Shown here: in pieces, positions 15,885-22,339 of the stretch
How the letters are laid out: each line of letters starts with the position of its first letter
Numbering within the stretch: the first letter of the stretch is position 1
Origin: Exiguobacterium sp. AM39-5BH
GTDB taxonomy: Bacteria > Bacillota > Bacilli > Exiguobacteriales > Exiguobacteriaceae
Direction: 5' to 3'
NCBI RefSeq assembly: GCF_003467445.1
Contig: NZ_QSGS01000003.1
Span: 1 to 64,000, forward strand
Length of the DNA stretch: 64,000 nucleotides
Program-made: the position numbers and the translations under genes
Notes under the pieces: generated by a model
The model's database searches: none
Told to the model about the DNA's origin: nothing
What the model saw: only the letters and a program-made list of their open reading frames with translations

Positions 15885-17792
15885 ATGAACCACATGGATC
15901 AATCGAAAGGGAGGATGGACCGCTTCCGCCAGGCGACGCTCGACTCGTTCAAAACACATCGTCTGTTCTGGGTGTTCACCCTCCTATTATGGACGAAGTC
16001 GCTGATTGCGTATCAGTTCTTCTTCAACATGCCGGCCGAGAATGCGGTCCAGGCATTCATCCTCATCATCAACCCGCTCAGCTTCACGTTGTTCTTGTTC
16101 GCCTTCAGCTTCTTCTTCGGGGGAAATAAGAGGAAGTGGGCGCTTTATAGTCTATATCTCGTCTCCTCGCTCATCTTGTTCGCGGATACGACCTATTACC
16201 GTGAGTTCACGGATTTCTTGACCGTACCAGTCCTATTCCAATCGTCGAACATGGAGACGCTCTCGTCGTCATTCCTCTCGCTTCTCGAATGGAAAGACTT
16301 GCTCTTGTTAGGGGATCTCGTCGTGCTCCCATTCCTACTATGGAAGATGAACGAGACGAGCCAGGCATCGCAACGCCGCGTCTTAATCACGTTCGGTGCG
16401 GCCGCGGCCTTGTTCGGGTTCAACCTCGTCCTTGCTGAAACGGAGCGTCCAGAACTGTTGACGCGCTCGTTCGACCGAGAGCTGTTGGTTAAAAACTTAG
16501 GGACATTCAACTTCCACGTCTATGATGCCATGCTTCAAACGAAGACATCAGCCCAGAAGGCGCTCGCGGACGGTTCTGAATTGGATGAAGTCGAGAACTT
16601 CACCCGTCAGAATTATGCGGCGCCGGACCCTGAAATGTTCGGAAAGTATAAAGGTAAGAACGTGATCGTCGTCTCGTTCGAGTCGGCGCAGAACTTCACG
16701 CACAACATGAAAGCGTCGAACGGCGAGTACATCACGCCGAACTTGAACGAACTGATCGAAGAATCCCACTACTGGCCGAACTATTATCATACGGTCGGAC
16801 AAGGGAAGACGTCAGATGCCGAGTTCGCACTCGATAACTCGCTCTACGGCCTTTCTCGTGGAGGCGTCTACTTCACGAACGCCGATAACGAATACAATGC
16901 GTTACCGGAAGTCGTCAAAGAGGATAACTATTACTCGGCCGTCTTCCACGCCAACAATAAGTCGTTCTGGAACCGTGATCAGATGTATCAAAACGTCGGT
17001 GTCGACAAGTTCTTTGACGAAACGAGTTATGATCTCGGGAACCCTGAGGACATGACGGAGTGGGGACTGCTCGATGATGAGTTCTTCCGCCAGTCGATAC
17101 CGATGCTCGAGGAGTTGCCGGAACCGTTCTATGCAAAGTTCCTTACGCTGACGAACCACTTCCCGTACACGATGCCGAGCGAGAAGCATGAGCTCGTCCC
17201 GAAATTCGAGACGGACTCGACGACACTCAACAACTTCCCGCAAGCGCTCGCCTATCAGGACTATGCACTCGGCTTGTTCATCGACGAGTTGAAGGCGAAC
17301 GGCATGTGGGATGACACGATCTTCGTCGTCTACGGCGACCATTACGGCATCTCGACGAACCATAACGCCGCCATGGCGGATTTGCTCGGGAAAGACGAGT
17401 TGACGCCATACGACGTCGCCAAGCTCCAAGCGGTCCCGTTCGCGATTCATTTGCCGGGCCAAGACAAGGGTGAAGTGCACGAGACGATTGGAAGTCATGT
17501 CGACATGAACCCGACGATTCAGCACTTGCTTGGAATCGATACGTCAGAACAGGTCGGATTCGGGAACGACTTGTTCTCGAAAGAGCATTATGACCGCGCC
17601 ATCTTCCGTGATGGGACGGTCGTGACGCAAGACCATCTGTTCACGCAGTCGATGTGCTATGACGCCAAGACTGGCGAAGTCGCAGAAGACGGTGAGGCGT
17701 GTGCGCCACTTGAGGAAGAAGCGAACAAAATCCTCGAGATGAACGATCAGCTCATCTATTCGGATTTACTCCGCTTCAAGCAAGACCAATAA
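15885..17792 (+). CDS. ltaS: Lipoteichoic acid synthase-family sulfatase (LtaS type)
   Basis: This 635-residue protein has five N-terminal membrane segments (about residues 25-190) and a large extracellular sulfatase-fold domain. The catalytic Thr lies in GQGKTSDAEF at about 307, and the metal-binding region FVVYGDHYG lies near 480. LtaS enzymes polymerise glycerol phosphate from phosphatidylglycerol. The acidic surface and the SMCYDAKTGEVAEDGEACAP segment with two Cys may form a disulfide. About 200 bases upstream contain no other gene. An AAGGAGTG ribosome site precedes the start. A terminator follows. Confidence 0.88.
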   Translation: MNHMDQSKGRMDRFRQATLDSFKTHRLFWVFTLLLWTKSLIAYQFFFNMPAENAVQAFILIINPLSFTLFLFAFSFFFGGNKRKWALYSLYLVSSLILFADTTYYREFTDFLTVPVLFQSSNMETLSSSFLSLLEWKDLLLLGDLVVLPFLLWKMNETSQASQRRVLITFGAAAALFGFNLVLAETERPELLTRSFDRELLVKNLGTFNFHVYDAMLQTKTSAQKALADGSELDEVENFTRQNYAAPDPEMFGKYKGKNVIVVSFESAQNFTHNMKASNGEYITPNLNELIEESHYWPNYYHTVGQGKTSDAEFALDNSLYGLSRGGVYFTNADNEYNALPEVVKEDNYYSAVFHANNKSFWNRDQMYQNVGVDKFFDETSYDLGNPEDMTEWGLLDDEFFRQSIPMLEELPEPFYAKFLTLTNHFPYTMPSEKHELVPKFETDSTTLNNFPQALAYQDYALGLFIDELKANGMWDDTIFVVYGDHYGISTNHNAAMADLLGKDELTPYDVAKLQAVPFAIHLPGQDKGEVHETIGSHVDMNPTIQHLLGIDTSEQVGFGNDLFSKEHYDRAIFRDGTVVTQDHLFTQSMCYDAKTGEVAEDGEACAPLEEEANKILEMNDQLIYSDLLRFKQDQ

Positions 17793-17794
17793 CG

Positions 17795-17832
17795 AAGAGA
17801 GAAAGGGTTGGAGACAATCTTTTCTCTTTTTT
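17795..17832 (+). terminator. Terminator after ltaS
   Basis: An AGAGAAAGG...TTTTCTCT stem with a GGAGA-rich loop is followed by a seven-base T run. Confidence 0.75.
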
Positions 17833-17895
17833 TATGATTGTTGCGTGCTAGGAAGACTAATTATGAAAGTAGAGTAACTTTCCAAAGGAGAATTT

Positions 17896-18509
17896 ATGAC
17901 ATTAGAGTATACAGGAGAACGGGTTATCCCAGATCGAATGGACTCGATGAACGGCTTGTTGCTCGAACATATCTCGCGTTATCATTTCGCCCTGTTATAT
18001 ATGAACGGGCGCGTCCTCGATTTTGCGAGTGGAGCGGGTGTGGCAGTCAATTGATTGCGAAGACCTTGAAGGGGACAGTGACCGAAGTCGTCGGCGTCGA
18101 CTTGTCGGAAGCGGCGACGCGCTATGCGAAGGGGCGTTACCATCACCCGAACGTCAACTATATCGTTGGTGATGTCGTCGACCGGACGTTGCCTGAGAAA
18201 ATTGGGACGTTCGATTGCATCGTCAGCTTCGAGACGATTGAACATGTCATCGACTATAAAACGTTCATGACGAATGTGTGGGATTTACTGAAACCAGGCG
18301 GTATCTTGGTGTTGTCGACACCGTTCGGTCGAGGAGTCGGGCAGCCGACGAATGAGCCGTACCACGCCCATCAATTCACCGAGACCGAATTCGAGGCCTT
18401 GTTTACGCCATTCTCTTCGACCGAATTATATTACTAACGGGGCGTTCTTGTGGAACCGAAACGACTGGAGCGTCATTATCCGATTGGAATCGTTAATGCT
18501 ACAAAGTAA
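17896..18509 (+). pseudogene. Class I SAM-dependent methyltransferase, broken by a frameshift and a nonsense codon
   Basis: Reading from ATG 17896 (after AAAGGAG) gives a methyltransferase start ending in VLDFASGAG. The frame then shifts near 18037-18042, where one base is missing before TGTGGC. The protein continues with the SAM acidic loop VVGVDLSEAA, IVSFETIEHV and LLKPGG. At 18435-18437 an in-frame TAA interrupts it; beyond the TAA the same frame runs on for 23 codons (RGVLVEPKR...YPIGIVNATK) to a natural TAA at 18507-18509, so the TAA probably replaces CAA. Two independent lesions argue for real decay. An RNA or sugar substrate cannot be assigned. Confidence 0.75.
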
Positions 18510-18824
18510 AGAAAGAGGATTGAAATGAACTTTAAAGGGAATATGAATCAAATGGAATAAGAATCAAAGGGAATATGAAGATGGAAGAACGTGTGCTATT
18601 CGCCATTTCTTTGCTCTGCAACTTATGAATGGGAGCGTCTTGGGAAGACCATACTATGATTCATCACGATTTTCCGTCAAGCTCGTCAAGCAAGCATTTC
18701 TTTGACGTTTCCACATTCTTGTAATAAAAAAATAATTTTAAAAATTATAGTAAAGAGGTTATAAATTCTATGTAAGGTTAATTCATACATAGCAAGGACA
18801 AAACATTCAGAGGAGGAAATCAAA
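18510..18824. other. Gene-poor decayed interval
   Basis: Apart from the orphan element end, this 315-base stretch has no supported gene. It contains a 14-base direct repeat AAAGGGAATATGAA at 18534-18547 and 18566-18579. An AT palindrome (ATAATTTT/AAAATTAT, 18732-18748) lies just before the DUF2512 gene. It is clearly richer in A and T than the flanking genes. Confidence 0.5.
18591..18687 (-). repeat. Orphan right end (omegaRNA 3' end) of a lost TnpB element
   Basis: This 97-base stretch aligns over its whole length with 32726-32822, the right end of the intact TnpB element. Shared blocks are TCTTGGGAAGACC, ACGATT and CAAGCTCGTC. The terminal hairpin is preserved by a compensatory change: CCACTT/AAGTGG there, CCATTT/GAATGG here. 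The match stops where tnpB coding sequence begins, so the nuclease gene is gone. By analogy the RNA would run on the minus strand and end at 18591, with the adjacent 18571-18590 as its guide. Whether it is transcribed is unknown. Confidence 0.65.
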
Positions 18825-19284
18825 TGAATCATTGAAAATCTATTATTATGAAGTTTGTAATGATAACAGTTGTACTGTTAGCCATTCTAACAGGGATTTA
18901 CGATGTAGAGTTTGAGAAAACACTTTTGATTAGCCTCGTTCTGACGCTAATCGCTTACGTGTTAGGCGATTTGATGGTATTCAGAAAAACGGGCAATGGT
19001 GCTTCAACAAATCATGCTGGAAACAACCACTCAGGTGATCATGAGCGTCATGAAGATCATAAAAACGAAACATCATGGCAACGATTGCCGATATCGGCCT
19101 TTCTTTCTTAGTCATCTGGCTGCTCGGTGACGCATTGATTGATAACGCAGAGGACATCATTCAAGCAGCTCTTTTCTCAGCATTGGTGATTGGTGCAGGA
19201 GAATGGTTCTTCCATAAATACCTTGATAAGAACGTCTTTCCTGAGAAAGACGGCAGAGCCGTATCAGGAAACAATCATCGCTAA
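18825..19284 (+). pseudogene. DUF2512 (YndM-like) membrane protein with His-rich insert, broken twice
   Basis: GGAGG at 18812-18816 points to ATG 18825, but the fourth codon is TGA. Translation could restart at ATG 18848 (MKFVMITVVLL). Two membrane segments follow (…LISLVLTLIAYVLGDLMVF), then a polar stretch rich in His, Asn and Asp (about residues 52-75). The frame is then lost near 19060-19074. It resumes one base out of phase with MATIADIGLSFLVIWLLGD, the conserved second half of DUF2512. One base restored near 19070 joins the halves. The family is of unknown function. The double damage, next to another double-hit gene, suggests decay. Confidence 0.65.
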
Positions 19285-19305
19285 TACCTCGATGACTCAT
19301 TAATA

Positions 19306-19352
19306 AAGCTACTCTTCCCGAGTGATTTCATTCGAAGAGAGTAGCTTTTTCT
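19306..19352 (+). terminator. Terminator after the DUF2512 gene
   Basis: AAGCTACTCTTC and GAAGAGAGTAGCTT pair with a small bulge across a 16-base loop, followed by TTTCTTTT. Confidence 0.75.
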
Positions 19353-19438
19353 TTTCTGCTATTTTGTCTGCTTGTTGCAGGTTCTGGTCATCAAATGTAT
19401 GAATGTTGGATATGATTTGTAAAAAACCGATGAACGAG

Positions 19439-19633
19439 TCACCGGGTGATTACATAATACAGTAAACCAAGCGCCCCGAATGAAACGGGGAATAGGACGA
19501 TATACGTCCATGATACCATCGACCAACTCTTCTTTTGACTGTAGTCTGACTTGTCTTTTCCGAGTCCGACCATGATCGTAAAAATAAGGGCAATCAAGCA
19601 AACGAGTAACGATAATCCAATTGTGAGATACAT
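19439..19633 (-). CDS. Small two-segment membrane protein
   Basis: This 64-residue protein has two hydrophobic segments, at about residues 3-23 and 41-62, joined by a charged loop (GKDKSDYSQKK). I do not recognise the family. The ATG is preceded by AAGGAT at a usable distance, and the frame fits the gap between two terminator-like stems. It could be a stress or envelope accessory protein; nothing in the sequence decides that. Confidence 0.5.
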   Translation of the reverse strand: MYLTIGLSLLVCLIALIFTIMVGLGKDKSDYSQKKSWSMVSWTYIVLFPVSFGALGLLYYVITR

Positions 19634-19689
19634 GTTGTCACATCCTTCATTGTTTCTTCATATCTCTAGCATAGCTGAAATTGAAACGA

Positions 19690-19738
19690 AAAGGCCTCTG
19701 AAATGTTGGGATTGTGTGTCCAACAGTCAGAGGCTTTT
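19690..19738 (-). terminator. Terminator after the isochorismatase-family gene
   Basis: AAAGCCTCTGA and TCAGAGGCCTTTT form a long stem, extended by TGTTGG/CCAACA, with a GTGTGT loop. The minus strand then reads TTTTCG. Confidence 0.75.
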
Positions 19739-19739
19739 A

Positions 19740-20288
19740 TCACATCTGGGAATCTTTTATATACGTATCGGCATCGTCAATCGGGATGCCAAGTGCCTCA
19801 TGGATGATGGTCAAAGCGCTGTCATTGCGCTTATCCGTCTCGGCGGCGACGCAGTCGCGCGGGACGTGAAGTTCATATTCGCGCATATAGCCGTCGTTCG
19901 CTGAGAACAAAATACAAATATCCGAGGCGACGCCGGTCATGACGAGCGATGTGACATCGAGTTGGCGCAACAAGATGTCGAGCTGTGTCCCATAAAACGT
20001 CGAATGTCTTGGTTTGATGATGAAATACTCTTTCTCTTCTGGCGCAATCCGTTTGGCGATGACGTCACCTTTTGATGATTCAATGTGACGGATGATGTCC
20101 TCGGTGCTGTCTTTCCATTGACCAAAGTTATCGTTGCAATAGATGACTGGCCAATCATTCTTTTTAAAGTGGCGTTTCAAATTCAAAATCGGGTCGACAA
20201 TCGGCTTTGTGTTTCGGAGTAGGTCCTCCCCGCCGTCGAAATCGAAATCATTGAACATATCGATGATGAGTAACGCCGTCTTTGACAT
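19740..20288 (-). CDS. Isochorismatase-family cysteine hydrolase
   Basis: This 182-residue cytosolic hydrolase has the catalytic triad of the family: Asp in LIIDMFNDF at about residue 9, Lys in IIKPRHS at about 93, and Cys in GVASDICIL at about 127. Relatives hydrolyse nicotinamide, ureidoacrylate or isochorismate, and the substrate is not decided here. ATG 20288 follows GGAGGAAT; the longer frame has no ribosome site. It lies 66 bases from the ABC permease gene on the same strand. Confidence 0.85.
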   Translation of the reverse strand: MSKTALLIIDMFNDFDFDGGEDLLRNTKPIVDPILNLKRHFKKNDWPVIYCNDNFGQWKDSTEDIIRHIESSKGDVIAKRIAPEEKEYFIIKPRHSTFYGTQLDILLRQLDVTSLVMTGVASDICILFSANDGYMREYELHVPRDCVAAETDKRNDSALTIIHEALGIPIDDADTYIKDSQM

Positions 20289-20353
20289 CGTGATTCCTCC
20301 ATTCAAAATGAGTCTCACTTTATGAGTTACCACTCCATCGACGGCATTAATCG

Positions 20354-21091
20354 TCATTCAGCAAATGTTTTACTGCGGAACATGAACGCCGTGATGATAT
20401 AGAAGGCGACGATATGAATCAAGACGTAGAACGCTGAGAACCAAATCGTCACATCCATCGTCTCCATGAAGCCTGGGCTTTGATAGTAAATCGACAGGTC
20501 CGTGTGTAAGAACACAATCCACTTAGCGATGGCAGGTTTCCAAGTGATAAGAAGACCACCAACCATCGTCGATAGAAAGTTCGCAAGCACGGTGAAGCCG
20601 ATGACGACGCCGACGGACTTGAAGACGACCGAGAACATGAGCGTCAAGAAAATGACGAACACGCCGCTCGACACACTAAGTAAGATGTTGCGGAACTGCT
20701 CGAGTGTCAACTCCCCATCGAGCGTCAGCGCGAAGCCGTAAGTGACGGCAAGGATGAATACGAACTGGGCGAGCATGATGAGAAGTGCGGCCACGAGTTT
20801 CGACAGTAAAATCCGGTCGCGCGAGTACGGACTCATAAGCAAGTGCTTCAATGTATCAAATTTCAGCTCGTTCCCAATCATCTCGGCTGTGAACACGATC
20901 GTGAAAATACCGAGGAACGTCATCGCTGCCATCGTCGCATAGTTGACGAACGTTTCCGCGTCACCAGGGTTGTCGCCACTCCGGACGATAAAATACGTCA
21001 AGACGATAATTCCCGTATACATGCCGAGCGCGATCAACGGTTTGATCGTACGCCGCCACTTCATAAATTCATTGGCTAGTAATGAACGCAT
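20354..21091 (-). CDS. ABC-2 type transporter permease
   Basis: This 245-residue membrane protein has six predicted segments in the ABC-2 arrangement, with a long soluble loop after the first (residues about 35-50) and the conserved ELKFDTLKHLLMSPYSR segment that contacts the ATPase. It overlaps the ATP-binding gene by 23 bases, so the two form one exporter. Similar pairs expel bacitracin-like peptides or lantibiotics, but the substrate is unassigned. Confidence 0.85.
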   Translation of the reverse strand: MRSLLANEFMKWRRTIKPLIALGMYTGIIVLTYFIVRSGDNPGDAETFVNYATMAAMTFLGIFTIVFTAEMIGNELKFDTLKHLLMSPYSRDRILLSKLVAALLIMLAQFVFILAVTYGFALTLDGELTLEQFRNILLSVSSGVFVIFLTLMFSVVFKSVGVVIGFTVLANFLSTMVGGLLITWKPAIAKWIVFLHTDLSIYYQSPGFMETMDVTIWFSAFYVLIHIVAFYIITAFMFRSKTFAE

Positions 21092-22004
21092 TGTTCGTGC
21101 CTCCTTCTTTCTTCGTCACTTTCAAGAACTGCTCTTCGAGTGTCTCGTGCTTCATGCCGATTTGGTAGACGGCGATGTCACGGTCGACGAGGTGTTTCAA
21201 CAAGTGCGGGATATCGGTTTCTGGTCGCGGGACGACGAACGTCTCAGTAGATTGTTGAATGATTTTCACGTTATCGAACGCGAGAGCGGCGACGTCGAGT
21301 GCTTCGTTCATCTGGTTGCGATCGATCTTGCAGAGGATGACACTTTCCGTTTTCGCCTCACCATCGCCTTGAATCGACTTGATTTGTCCCTGGTCGATGA
21401 TAGCGAACCGGTCGGTGATCAATTCCATCTCGCTCAACAAGTGACTTGAGATAAGGATGGCGATGCCGCGATGGTCGGCCAAATGCCGTAAGTAGTTGCG
21501 CAAATCAGCGATACCGGCTGGGTCGAGTCCGTTCGTCGGTTCGTCGAGAATCAACACTTTCGGGTTATGGAGGAGGGCGCGGGCGATGCCGAGGCGCTGT
21601 TTCATTCCGAGTGAATATTGTTTCACTTTCATATCGAGCTTCGTCTCAAGTCCGACGAGAGCGCCGAGGGCGTTCAAATCGACTTTCTTCAAACCTGGAA
21701 TCAGATTCATCGCATGAATCAAATTCTCACGCCCCGTTAAATACGGATAGAAGGCAGGGTTCTCGACGATGGCCCCGATGCGACTGAGCGCTTGCTGGCG
21801 TTCGGTCGAGACGTCGAACCCGTCGACGGTGACGGTTCCACGCGTCGCCGGCATAAGACCGGTGATGATTCGAATCGTCGTCGTTTTCCCGGCACCGTTC
21901 GGACCGAGGAATCCGAAGATTTCTCCAGGCGTGACGTCAAAACTTACATTTGTCAAAACGTTCGTCTGGCCCATTTTCTTATGGACATTTTGTACGGATA
22001 ACAT
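21069..22004 (-). CDS. ABC transporter ATP-binding protein
   Basis: This 311-residue ATPase has Walker A GPNGAGKTT at about residues 35-43, signature YSLGMKQRL at about 133 and Walker B VLILDEPTNGLDP at about 155, followed by the switch His in SSHLL. The C-terminal ~90 residues form the usual regulatory extension of drug/peptide exporters. It is the first gene of the operon, followed by its permease. AAGGTGA is 6 bases before the ATG. Two TGTTTGAAACA palindromes lie 60-100 bases upstream. Confidence 0.9.
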   Translation of the reverse strand: MLSVQNVHKKMGQTNVLTNVSFDVTPGEIFGFLGPNGAGKTTTIRIITGLMPATRGTVTVDGFDVSTERQQALSRIGAIVENPAFYPYLTGRENLIHAMNLIPGLKKVDLNALGALVGLETKLDMKVKQYSLGMKQRLGIARALLHNPKVLILDEPTNGLDPAGIADLRNYLRHLADHRGIAILISSHLLSEMELITDRFAIIDQGQIKSIQGDGEAKTESVILCKIDRNQMNEALDVAALAFDNVKIIQQSTETFVVPRPETDIPHLLKHLVDRDIAVYQIGMKHETLEEQFLKVTKKEGGTNNAFITSQ

Positions 22005-22063
22005 AGGTTCACCTTGCTTTCGTTAAGATTAACTTCCAACTGGACTACCCTTGTATACGGGCT

Positions 22064-22106
22064 TGTTTGAAACAAGGTTTCACCTTTCTTTGAAATGTTT
22101 GAAACA
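22064..22106. promoter_or_regulatory. Paired palindromes upstream of the ABC exporter
   Basis: TGTTTGAAACA occurs at 22064-22074 and again at 22096-22106, with centres 32 bases apart, about three DNA turns. The first copy extends to TTGTTTGAAACAA. They look like tandem operator sites on one face of the helix. The regulator is unknown. Confidence 0.45.
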
Positions 22107-22339
22107 AAGGGTCGATTTCACAATTAATCGATAAGGAAAACTTATCGAAATAGTATGGACGAATTGTGAATTTGAAAGGGTCTTTCTATAGAGAAAGGTG
22201 TAGTATGGAGAGGAGAGAAAGAGGCAAGATTTGGCTCTTATCGCAGTGCGAATCAGAAGGATGAACTGCTTCGTGCTTAATGTTAAAATGAAAGCGTTCA
22301 CACATTGGGCGCACAGGAACGGATAGGGGGATTTATTCA
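22107..22339. promoter_or_regulatory. odhA upstream region with a consensus cre site (22289-22302)
   Basis: TGAAAGCGTTCACA at 22289-22302 fits the CcpA consensus TGWAANCGNTNWCA at every position. It lies 38 bases before the odhA start and just after an AT-rich TTAAAAT that may be the -10 box. This predicts glucose repression of the 2-oxoglutarate dehydrogenase genes. The rest of the interval shows AT-rich sequence but no further gene. Confidence 0.7.

Noticed and set aside
18534..18579. 14-base direct repeat as a target-site duplication
   Set aside because: IS200/IS605-type elements do not make target duplications, and the copies are only 32 bases apart on one side of the relic.
22021..22339. 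Riboswitch or T-box before odhA
   Set aside because: I saw no conserved riboswitch core or terminator; the palindromes look like protein sites.
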